A stretch of 64,000 bases of DNA from Leifsonia sp. C5G2. GTDB taxonomy: Bacteria; Actinomycetota; Actinomycetes; Actinomycetales; Microbacteriaceae. The translations under genes were made by a program, and so were the position numbers. Position 1 is the first letter of the stretch, and every line of letters starts with the position of its first letter. Positions 57,745 through 64,000 of this stretch are shown piece after piece. The stretch spans positions 292,360 through 356,359 of the forward strand of contig NZ_JABFMV010000002.1 in the NCBI RefSeq assembly GCF_013359685.1, written 5' to 3'. The notes below the pieces were generated by a model, which was not told where the DNA came from, did not search any database, and worked only from the letters and a program-made list of their open reading frames with translations.

Positions 57745-57782
57745 GTTTCGACAGAGGGCTGGTCGTGTTTCGCGGGTGTTAC
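57745..57782 (-). promoter_or_regulatory. GlnR box upstream of amtB
   Basis: Minus strand: GTAAC (57782-57778), 6 nt, GAAAC (57771-57767), 6 nt, AGCCC (57760-57756), 6 nt, GAAAC (57749-57745). This matches the known actinobacterial GlnR site gTnAC-n6-GaAAC-n6-gTnAC-n6-GaAAC in spacing and in three of four half-sites. A further GAAAC-N6-TTTAC pair lies upstream (57813-57798). GlnR activates amtB under nitrogen limitation in streptomycetes and mycobacteria. Confidence 0.75.
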
Positions 57783-57882
57783 GCATCCGGGCGTCGTGTA
57801 AACACTGTGTTTCGGGAGGCTGCCGATGTGCTCGCACAGTGCCTCACGTTCGCCGGGGTGCGCGCCGGGCGCGGCTGCCGGG

Positions 57883-58938
57883 TCACTCGTCGTGCGGCGG
57901 CAGCTCCCCCGCGGTGAGCGCGATCATGCGCGAGGTGGAGCGGAGGTACTTCTTGCGGTAGCCGCCGCTCAGCATCTCGTCGTCGAACACCTCGCTCAGC
58001 GCAAGGCCGGTCTGGACGACGGGGATCTCGGCGTCGTACACGCGGTCGATGAACGCGACCAGGCGCAGCGCGGCCATCTGGTCGTGCAGCACCTCCACAT
58101 CGGTCAGGCCGATCACATCCACGCCCTCGATCATCTTGATGTAGCGGGACGGGTGCACCGTGGCCAGGTGCGCGATGAGGTCCTGGAAGCCGTCGCTGGT
58201 GACCGTCTCTCCCCGCCCGGCCATCGCGGCGAGCGCGCGGTCGTAGTCGGTCCGGTCGACGGCGATGGCGGTGCCGGTGGTGTCGCGGCGGCGGTAGTCG
58301 AGGCCGTCGATGCGGATGGTCTGGAAGTTCGACGAGAGCGACTGGATCTCGCGGAGGAAGTCGCTGGCGGCGAACCGGCCCTCGCCGAGCGCGTTCGGCG
58401 GGGTGTTGCTGGTGGCGGCGATGCGGGTGCCGGACGCGACGAGCTCGCCGAGCATCCTGGTCATCATCATGGTGTCGCCCGGGTCGTCGAGCTCGAACTC
58501 GTCGATGCAGATCAGGGTGGAGCCGCGGAGCAGGTCGACCGCGCCCGCGTAGCCGAGCGCGCCGACGAGCGCGGTGTACTCGATGAAGGTGCCGAAGTAC
58601 TTCGGTCCGGGGGCCTCGTGCCAGAGCGCCGCCAGCAGGTGAGTCTTGCCGACGCCGAAGCCGCCGTCCAGGTAGACGCCGGGCTTCATCGCCTCGACCT
58701 TCCTGCGGTTACGGCTGAACAGGCCCGCGGGGCGCTGCGGCTCCCACGACTTGGCGAACAGCTTCAGGGTCGCCACCGCCTCGGCCTGCGAGGGGTAGTC
58801 GTGGTCGGGGCGGTACGACTCGAAGCTGGCGTGCTCGAACTGCGACGGAGGGACCAGGCTGCCGGCGATCTCGGTGCCCGTGATCTCGGGCGAACGGTCG
58901 GCGAGACGGGGCAGGGCGCCGGTCTGTTCGAGGGTCAT
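57883..58938 (-). CDS. zapE: Cell division protein ZapE (AFG1-like ATPase)
   Basis: 351 aa. Walker [17 protein letters not shown] near 92-107, Walker [17 protein letters not shown] near 140, then [10 protein letters not shown] and ATSNTPP, the AFG1/ZapE pattern. ZapE interacts with FtsZ in E. coli; the role in actinobacteria is little known. ATG at 58938. Divergent from the sulfurtransferase gene (150-bp gap, no clear promoter pair). Confidence 0.94.
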   Translation of the reverse strand: MTLEQTGALPRLADRSPEITGTEIAGSLVPPSQFEHASFESYRPDHDYPSQAEAVATLKLFAKSWEPQRPAGLFSRNRRKVEAMKPGVYLDGGFGVGKTHLLAALWHEAPGPKYFGTFIEYTALVGALGYAGAVDLLRGSTLICIDEFELDDPGDTMMMTRMLGELVASGTRIAATSNTPPNALGEGRFAASDFLREIQSLSSNFQTIRIDGLDYRRRDTTGTAIAVDRTDYDRALAAMAGRGETVTSDGFQDLIAHLATVHPSRYIKMIEGVDVIGLTDVEVLHDQMAALRLVAFIDRVYDAEIPVVQTGLALSEVFDDEMLSGGYRKKYLRSTSRMIALTAGELPPHDE

Positions 58939-59088
58939 GGCGTGTTGTGCACCTTTGTGTCGAAGTCTTACCCGCGGCCTCTTCCGGCCGCCTACGCTGG
59001 ACGTAGATCGCCGGCGCTCGCGGGGCTCATCCAGCCTAGTCCCGCGATGCGGACGGGATCCTGGACGCACCTTCCGAGGAGACACATC

Positions 59089-59988
59089 ATGACCATCGAG
59101 ACCGACCCGTCGCCCGAGTTCGCCGGCTACGCGCACCCCGAGCGGCTGGTGAGCACCGAATGGCTCGCCGCGCACCTGGGCGAACCCGGTCTCGCGGTCG
59201 TGGAGTCGGACGAGGATGTGCTCCTCTACGACACCGGCCACATCCCCGGCTCGGTCAAGATCGACTGGCACACCGACCTCAACGACCCCGTCGTCCGCGA
59301 CTATGTCAGCTCCGAGCGCTTCGCCGAGCTGCTCGGCTCGAAGGGCATCGCGCGCGACACCACCGTCGTCATCTACGGCGACAAGAACAACTGGTGGGCC
59401 GCCTACGCGCTGTGGGTGTTCACCCTCTTCGGCCACGAAGACGTGCGACTGCTCGATGGCGGCCGCGACAAGTGGATCGCCGAGGGCCGGGAGATCACCC
59501 GGGAGGTGCCGACGCCCGCCGCGGCCGAGTACCCGGTGGTGGAGCGCGACGACACCGTCGTCCGGGCCTTCAAGGAGGACGTGCTCGCCCACCTCGGGCA
59601 GCCGCTGATCGACGTCCGCTCGCCCGAGGAGTACAGCGGCGAGCGCACCGAGATCCCCGGGTACCCGACCGAGGGCGCGCTGCGTGCCGGCCACATCCCG
59701 TCGGCGAAGTCCGTGCCCTGGGCGAAGGCCGCCGCCCCCGACGCCACGTTCAAGCGCCGGGCGGAGCTCGAGGAGGTGTATTTCGACGGCGCGGGGCTCA
59801 AGCCCGGCGACGACGTCATCGCCTACTGCCGGATCGGCGAGCGCTCCAGCCACACCTGGTTCGTGCTCACGCACCTGCTCGGCTTCGAGAACGTGAAGAA
59901 CTACGACGGCTCGTGGACGGAGTGGGGCTCGGCTGTGCGCGTCCCGATCGTGACGGGCAGCGAGCCGGGCGAGGTCCCGTCGCGCTGA
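59089..59988 (+). CDS. sseA: Thiosulfate/3-mercaptopyruvate sulfurtransferase, tandem rhodanese
   Basis: 299 aa with two rhodanese domains. The N-terminal inactive copy includes [20 protein letters not shown] and [17 protein letters not shown]. The C-terminal active copy has [13 protein letters not shown] and the loop CRIGERSS starting at Cys247. 25 bp upstream of sufE, the same pairing as Rv3283-Rv3284 in M. tuberculosis, which suggests sulfur transfer to SufE. ATG at 59089 with GAGGAGA upstream. Confidence 0.95.
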   Translation: MTIETDPSPEFAGYAHPERLVSTEWLAAHLGEPGLAVVESDEDVLLYDTGHIPGSVKIDWHTDLNDPVVRDYVSSERFAELLGSKGIARDTTVVIYGDKNNWWAAYALWVFTLFGHEDVRLLDGGRDKWIAEGREITREVPTPAAAEYPVVERDDTVVRAFKEDVLAHLGQPLIDVRSPEEYSGERTEIPGYPTEGALRAGHIPSAKSVPWAKAAAPDATFKRRAELEEVYFDGAGLKPGDDVIAYCRIGERSSHTWFVLTHLLGFENVKNYDGSWTEWGSAVRVPIVTGSEPGEVPSR

Positions 59989-60013
59989 GTCGAATCCGAC
60001 GTAGCCTTGAGGG

Positions 60014-60448
60014 ATGACCGAACTGACCGGCACTCTGGCTGAGATCCGCGACGACTTCCAGGCGTTGGAGCAGAACGACCGGCTGCAGCTGCTTCTGGAG
60101 TTCTCGGACGAGCTGCCCGAGCTTCCGGAGCGCTACCGCGACCACCCCGACCTGCTGGAGCGGGTCGAGGAGTGCCAAGCGCCCGTGTTCATCTTCGTCG
60201 AGGTGGATGCCGCCGGAGTCGTGCACCTGTTCGCCACTGCCCCGCGGGAGGCGCCGACGACGCGCGGGTTCGCGTCCATCCTGGTGCAGGGCCTCGCCGG
60301 GCTGACCGCGGACGAGGTGCTCGCGGTGCCGGACGACTTCCCGCAGACCCTCGGGCTGGCGGCCGCGGTGTCGCCGCTCCGCCTGCGCGGTATGTCGGCG
60401 CTGCTCGGCCGGGCGAAGCGCCAGGTGCGGGAGAAGCTCGCCGCCTAG
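60014..60448 (+). CDS. sufE: SufE family sulfur acceptor
   Basis: 144 aa. Conserved acceptor Cys54 in RVEECQAPVFIFVEV, LPERYRDHPDLLERV before it, and TTRGFASILVQGLAGLTADEV near 82. It probably receives persulfide sulfur, here perhaps from the neighbouring sulfurtransferase. Convergent with the Phd antitoxin gene. Confidence 0.94.
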   Translation: MTELTGTLAEIRDDFQALEQNDRLQLLLEFSDELPELPERYRDHPDLLERVEECQAPVFIFVEVDAAGVVHLFATAPREAPTTRGFASILVQGLAGLTADEVLAVPDDFPQTLGLAAAVSPLRLRGMSALLGRAKRQVREKLAA

Positions 60449-60468
60449 CGACGACGGGCGCCAACAAG

Positions 60469-60732
60469 TCAGCGAGACAAGCCCAGGTCGAGCTTGACCT
60501 CGTCCCAAGGAACGGCCGCCTCGCCGCCGCTCGCTGTCTCCTCCCACGCAGCGTCGACCGCGCGGATATCGGCGAGCTCCGCAGAATCCTCCAGCAACTG
60601 CTCCAGGTGGCCCGCCTCGACCACGGCGGCGACGGTCTGGTTCCGGCGCGTCAGATAGACCGGTGCGACACGGACGTCGTCGATGATCGACGCGAGGTGC
60701 GCGCGAGCTTCCGTGATTGTGACGCGGGACAT
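60469..60732 (-). CDS. Orphan Phd/YefM-type antitoxin
   Basis: 87 aa. N-terminal SRVTITEARAHLASIIDDV and VYLTRRNQTVAAVVE form the Phd/YefM DNA-binding fold. The acidic C-terminus (GGEAAVPWDEVKLDLG) looks like a toxin-binding tail. No RelE/Doc toxin gene lies on either side: sufE is convergent 20 bp downstream and a hydrolase gene ends 8 bp upstream. ATG at 60732. Confidence 0.88.
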   Translation of the reverse strand: MSRVTITEARAHLASIIDDVRVAPVYLTRRNQTVAAVVEAGHLEQLLEDSAELADIRAVDAAWEETASGGEAAVPWDEVKLDLGLSR

Positions 60733-60740
60733 GTCTGGCT

Positions 60741-61931
60741 CTACTCCGCCGGCAGGTGCTCGGCGAGCCAACCGGCGATGGCGGCGGTCCATTTCGCCTC
60801 GTCGTAGTTCCACAGCTTGGTGTGGAGGGCGACGTCGAACGACACGAGGGTGACGATGTCGCTGCGGGCCGCGGCGAGCGCGCGCGATCCGGTGGAGGGG
60901 ACGAAGCCGTCGTCGTCGCTGTGCAGGATGAGCATCGGGAGGCTGAGCTCGGAGGCGCGGGCGACGAAATCCATGCTGCGCAGGTCGATCGGAGCGCCCT
61001 GGCCGGTGATCGGCCCGCTCCACTCGGACTCGATGAGACGCATGGCGGCGCGGGTCACCATGTCGGGCAGGCGCAGGAGGGTGCCCTGGTACTCGAGCGT
61101 GTCGACCCAGTCGATGACCGGCGACTCGAGGACGATGCCCGTCACGAGGTCGAGCGACCGGGAACGGGTGATGGTCTGCAGCACGACCGCTCCCCCCATC
61201 GACCAGCCCATCAGCACGATCGATCGGGCGCCGTGCTCGGCCGCGTAGCCGATCGCCGCCTCGATGTCGCGCCATTCCGTGCCGCCGAGGCCGTAGCGGC
61301 GGTCTTCGCTCTCGGGGGCGTCGCCGTCGTTGCGGTAGGAGGCGAGCAGGCACGTGAAGCCGGCCTCGTGGTACACGCGGACGGCGCGCAGACCCTCCTG
61401 GCGGGTGGCGCCCCAGCCGTGCACCTGGATCACCCAGCGGTCGTCGCCGGCGCCCTCCGGCGCTGGGAACACCCACGCGGGCGCCTGGCCGAGGTCGGTG
61501 GCGATCTCGACGCTGTTCACCGGCAGGCCGAGCTCCTCCGGCTGAAGGTAGTAGTACCCGGAGATGCGGGCGCGTCCCTCGCGCAGCTCGCCGAACTCGA
61601 CGCGTTCGAGCTCGCGGGTCACCGTCCCGTCGCCGCGCTCGATCAGGCCGCCGAGCTTGGCGAAGGCGGTCTCGCTCCCCCACCACAGACCGAACCGGCC
61701 GGGCATCGCCGCGTCGGGGGTGTCACGCAGCGTCACGGTCCCGAGCGTCTCGTCGAACGAGCGGATGGTCTGGTTCTGCGGCCGGCGCCGCACCGGCGTG
61801 ATGACGGTGCGGGCGACGCGGGTGGTCACCCAGGCGGCCCCCGCCGCGGTGGCGAGCACGAGTCCCCCTGCGACGACCGCCGCGGTCCCGAGTGCCCTGC
61901 CGAACGCCGATCCCGTGCCGCGTGCCGTCAT
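60741..61931 (-). CDS. Alpha/beta hydrolase with N-terminal membrane segment
   Basis: 396 aa. Residues about 13-36 (LGTAAVVAGGLVLATAAGAAW) form a signal anchor. Oxyanion loop WVIQVHGWGATRQEG near 165, nucleophile Ser in LMGWSMGGAVVLQT, Asp in LILHSDDDGFVPS, and His near the end in FDVALHTKLWNYD. Probably a surface-exposed esterase or peptidase of unknown substrate. Its 3' end lies 8 bp before the Phd gene, so the two may share a transcript. Confidence 0.9.
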   Translation of the reverse strand: MTARGTGSAFGRALGTAAVVAGGLVLATAAGAAWVTTRVARTVITPVRRRPQNQTIRSFDETLGTVTLRDTPDAAMPGRFGLWWGSETAFAKLGGLIERGDGTVTRELERVEFGELREGRARISGYYYLQPEELGLPVNSVEIATDLGQAPAWVFPAPEGAGDDRWVIQVHGWGATRQEGLRAVRVYHEAGFTCLLASYRNDGDAPESEDRRYGLGGTEWRDIEAAIGYAAEHGARSIVLMGWSMGGAVVLQTITRSRSLDLVTGIVLESPVIDWVDTLEYQGTLLRLPDMVTRAAMRLIESEWSGPITGQGAPIDLRSMDFVARASELSLPMLILHSDDDGFVPSTGSRALAAARSDIVTLVSFDVALHTKLWNYDEAKWTAAIAGWLAEHLPAE

Positions 61932-62019
61932 GGTCAGCAGCGTACCGGCGCGACCCCGGGAGCACCCTCAGGACTTCCCCAGGCGGCGTGCCTTACAGAC
62001 GGGACGCCGGAAAGGCTTC

Positions 62020-62025
62020 TAATGT
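62020..62025 (+). promoter_or_regulatory. -10 box for a probably leaderless DUF3000 mRNA
   Basis: TAATGT ends 7 nt before the GTG of the DUF3000 gene, and no Shine-Dalgarno is present, so transcription should start at or next to the start codon. Confidence 0.5.
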
Positions 62026-62032
62026 TCGAAGC

Positions 62033-62644
62033 GTGCCGACACCGACATCCCCACCGATCCCCCCGGCGGAGTTCGCCACGGCGCTGCAGTCGATCCGCGC
62101 CGCAGTGTCGCGTCCGGAGCTCGTGATCGAGGAGATCCCCGCGCCCGCGCAGCTGGCGCCGTACTCGGTCGCGCTCGCGGCGGACGTGCGGCCCGCACGT
62201 CACGGCAGCGACTCGGACCTCGGCACCGGACGGTTCATCCTGCTCTACGACCCCGACGAGCCGGAGGCGTGGGGCGGCCCGTTCCGCATCGTCTGCTTCG
62301 CCCAGGCGCCGCTGGAGACCGACATCGGGCTCGACCCGTTCCTCGCCGACGTCGCCTGGTCGTGGCTGGTGGATGCGCTGGACGCGCGGCATGCCCACTA
62401 CACCGCCGCCAGCGGCACCGCGACGAAGATCATCTCCACCGGCTTCGGCGAGCTCGCCGCGCAGGGCGACGGCTCCCAGATCGAGCTGCGCGCCTCCTGG
62501 AGCCCGCTGGAGTCGGACATCTCGGCGCACGTCGAGGGCTGGGGCGAGCTGCTGTGCATGCTCGCGGGACTGCCGCCGACGGGCGAGGGTGTGAGCCTGC
62601 TGAGTTCGCGCACGTCCGCGTCGAGGAAGGCACCGCGTGGCTGA
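62033..62644 (+). CDS. DUF3000 protein
   Basis: 203 aa of unknown function. FATALQSIRAAVSRPELVIEEIPAPAQLAP and YDPDEPEAWGGPFRIVCFAQAPLETD are the family landmarks. It overlaps the RNase D start by 8 bp; the same pair is found in mycobacteria (Rv2680-Rv2681). GTG at 62033 chosen from the -10 position and family length. Confidence 0.9.
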   Translation: MPTPTSPPIPPAEFATALQSIRAAVSRPELVIEEIPAPAQLAPYSVALAADVRPARHGSDSDLGTGRFILLYDPDEPEAWGGPFRIVCFAQAPLETDIGLDPFLADVAWSWLVDALDARHAHYTAASGTATKIISTGFGELAAQGDGSQIELRASWSPLESDISAHVEGWGELLCMLAGLPPTGEGVSLLSSRTSASRKAPRG

Positions 62645-63833
62645 ACACTCCGTCATCGACACGCGCGAGGGCTACCTGTCCGCGGTCGAGCGCATCGCCG
62701 CGGGCGACGGCCCGATCGCGGTGGACGCGGAGCGGGCGAGCGGCTTCAAGTACTCTCAGCGCGCGTACCTCATCCAGGTGTTCCGCCGCGGCGCCGGCAC
62801 GTTCCTGTTCGACCCGCCGGCGGTCGGCCGCTTCGACGAGCTGAACGAGGCCATCCACGACGACGAGTGGGTGCTGCACGCGGCGACGCAGGACCTCACC
62901 TGTCTCCGCGAGGTCGGGCTGGACCCGTCGATCGTGTTCGACACCGAGCTCGCCGCGCGCCTGCTCGGGATGCCGCGGGTCGGCCTCGGCACGGTCGTCG
63001 AGGAGCTGCTCGGCATCCACCTGGCGAAGGAGCACAGCGCGGCCGACTGGTCCACCCGCCCGCTGCCGGAACCGTGGCTCACCTACGCCGCCCTCGACGT
63101 GGAACTGCTGCCCGACCTGCGCGACGCCATCGCCGCCCTGCTGGAGGAGGCGGGCAAGCTCGACATCGCGCGGCAGGAGTTCGCCGACGAGCTGGTGCGC
63201 GACCTCGTTCCCGTGCGGGCCGAGCCGTGGCGCCGGCTGTCCGGCATCCACTCGATCCGCGGCCTGCGCAACCTCGCGGTCGCACGCGAGCTGTGGCTGA
63301 GCCGGGACGCGCTGGCGCGCGAGCTCGACACCGCCCCCGGCCGCCTCGTCCCCGACGCGTCGCTGACCGCCGCGGCGAAGGCGATGCCCGACAGCAAGCG
63401 TGCGCTCGCGGCCATGCGGGAGTTCACCGGTCGCGCCAGCCGCACCGAGCTCGACCGCTGGTGGGCCGCCATCGAGGCCGGCCGCACCACCGACGACCTC
63501 CCCGTGCTGCGCGGCACCGGCGAAAGCCTCCCACCGCCGCGCGCCTGGGCCGACCGCAACCCGGACGCGGACGCCCGGCTGAAGGCCGCCCGCACGGCGC
63601 TGACCGCCGTGTCGGAGGAACGCGCCATCCCGCTGGAGAACCTGCTCACCCCCGACACGCTGCGCCGGGTGGCCTGGGCGCCGCCGGCCGAGATCACTCC
63701 GCAGACCGTCGGAGAGGCGCTCGCGGCGCACGGCGCACGACCCTGGCAGGTTGATGCAACCGCACAGGTGATCGCCCAGGCTTTTGTAGAAGGGCCCCAA
63801 AGCGCCGACGACGGGTCCGACCCCGTTTCGTAG
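62637..63833 (+). CDS. Ribonuclease D-like 3'-5' exonuclease with HRDC domain
   Basis: 398 aa. DEDD exonuclease motifs: VDAERASGFKYSQRAYLIQV (Exo I), LHAATQDLTCLREVGL (Exo II), and LTYAALDVELLPDLRD (Exo III). The HRDC domain begins near 205 (WRRLSGIHSIRGLRNLAVAREL). Acts in tRNA or structured-RNA 3' trimming in relatives. GTG start at 62637 overlaps DUF3000. Confidence 0.93.
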   Translation: MAEHSVIDTREGYLSAVERIAAGDGPIAVDAERASGFKYSQRAYLIQVFRRGAGTFLFDPPAVGRFDELNEAIHDDEWVLHAATQDLTCLREVGLDPSIVFDTELAARLLGMPRVGLGTVVEELLGIHLAKEHSAADWSTRPLPEPWLTYAALDVELLPDLRDAIAALLEEAGKLDIARQEFADELVRDLVPVRAEPWRRLSGIHSIRGLRNLAVARELWLSRDALARELDTAPGRLVPDASLTAAAKAMPDSKRALAAMREFTGRASRTELDRWWAAIEAGRTTDDLPVLRGTGESLPPPRAWADRNPDADARLKAARTALTAVSEERAIPLENLLTPDTLRRVAWAPPAEITPQTVGEALAAHGARPWQVDATAQVIAQAFVEGPQSADDGSDPVS

Positions 63834-63841
63834 GAAGGATC

Positions 63842-63883
63842 AAACGATTCTTTTCGTGCACAGTCGTGTACCTAGGATCGTTT
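63842..63883. promoter_or_regulatory. Nested dyads and -10 box upstream of the thiolase gene
   Basis: Outer arms AAACGAT (63842-63848) and ATCGTTT (63877-63883); inner GTGCAC-agtc-GTGTAC (63856-63871, one mismatch). TAGGAT (63873-63878) is a probable -10, overlapped by the outer right arm. Looks like an operator for a fatty-acid-oxidation gene. Confidence 0.5.
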
Positions 63884-63906
63884 CCGACCTTGATTTGGGA
63901 GGCACT

Positions 63907-64000
63907 GTGGCCGATAGGAACGAAGTCGTGTTCGTTGACGGAGTCCGTACTCCGTTCGGGCGGGCCGGCGAAAAAGGGCAGTACTGGAACACCCGGGCGG
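63907..64000 (+). CDS. Thiolase (acetyl-CoA acyltransferase), N-terminal fragment cut by window edge
   Basis: 31 codons seen: GTG at 63907 with GGGAGG 5 bases upstream, then NEVVFVDGVRTPFGRAGEKG, the thiolase N-terminus (VRTPFGRAGG pattern). The catalytic Cys lies beyond the window. Probably the first gene of a beta-oxidation unit. Confidence 0.85.
   Translation, partial: MADRNEVVFVDGVRTPFGRAGEKGQYWNTRA

Overview
The window is a GC-rich (roughly 70%) stretch of actinobacterial chromosome. Gene order (priA-metK-coaBC-rpoZ-gmk-pyrF-carBA-pyrCBR; nusB-efp-aroQBKCE-mltG-ruvX-alaS; relA-secFD-yajC-ruvBAC-yebC-pdxTS) and the proteins themselves point to a Microbacteriaceae member of the Leifsonia type; this is an inference from content, not a database match. 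Most of it is conserved core genome read from the minus strand. Coding density is very high: no gene-free stretch exceeds about 240 bp. I saw no insertion sequence, CRISPR array, prophage or rRNA.

Region 1 (1-13.6 kb, minus): pyrR-pyrB-pyrC-(PH-like membrane protein)-carA-carB-pyrF-gmk-rpoZ-coaBC-metK-priA, a de novo pyrimidine operon running into nucleotide, CoA and SAM genes, mostly with 1-8 bp overlaps. A PyrR-binding-loop-like RNA motif lies just before pyrR. Gmk carries an N-terminal actinobacterial integration host factor (mIHF) domain. Region 2 (13.7-27.7 kb, minus): rarA, rpsD, DUF948, small membrane protein, alaS, ruvX, mltG, aroE, aroC, aroK, aroB, a 24-codon micro-ORF, aroQ, efp, nusB and a DsbA-like lipoprotein: the shikimate pathway with translation and cell-wall genes. 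AroE has a 110-residue acidic extension. Region 3 (27.9-30.6 kb, plus): membrane cyclophilin, a DUF349 coiled-coil protein and a solitary AbiEi-like protein.

Region 4 (30.6-41.4 kb, minus): pdxS-pdxT, yebC-ruvC-ruvA-ruvB, yajC-secD-secF, a rhodanese in the place where apt is often found, and relA. Region 5 (41.5-46.4 kb): a MocR/PdxR-type regulator and pdxY diverge from pdxST, making a self-contained vitamin B6 module; thrS and a HIT protein follow. Region 6 (46.4-53.9 kb) is the accessory part: DUF1254 protein, Old Yellow Enzyme, FMN reductase, small lipoprotein, CocE/NonD hydrolase and BBE-type FAD oxidoreductase. Both divergent gene pairs here carry a symmetric dyad over their promoters, and no regulator is adjacent.

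Region 7 (53.9-64 kb): four tRNA genes (Val-GAC, Cys, Gly, and Val-CAC in opposite orientation), 20-bp tandem repeats, a PemK/MazF-like protein, a degenerate Amt-family protein lacking the twin histidines, and canonical amtB behind a near-consensus GlnR box. Then come zapE, sulfurtransferase-sufE, an orphan Phd antitoxin, an alpha/beta hydrolase, DUF3000, RNase D and the start of a thiolase.

The observations most worth following are the mIHF-Gmk fusion, the twin-His-less Amt paralogue beside GlnR-controlled amtB, long inverted repeats (several with 17-nt loops, one inside priA), the PyrR leader, and the tandem repeats between the tRNA-Val and PemK genes.
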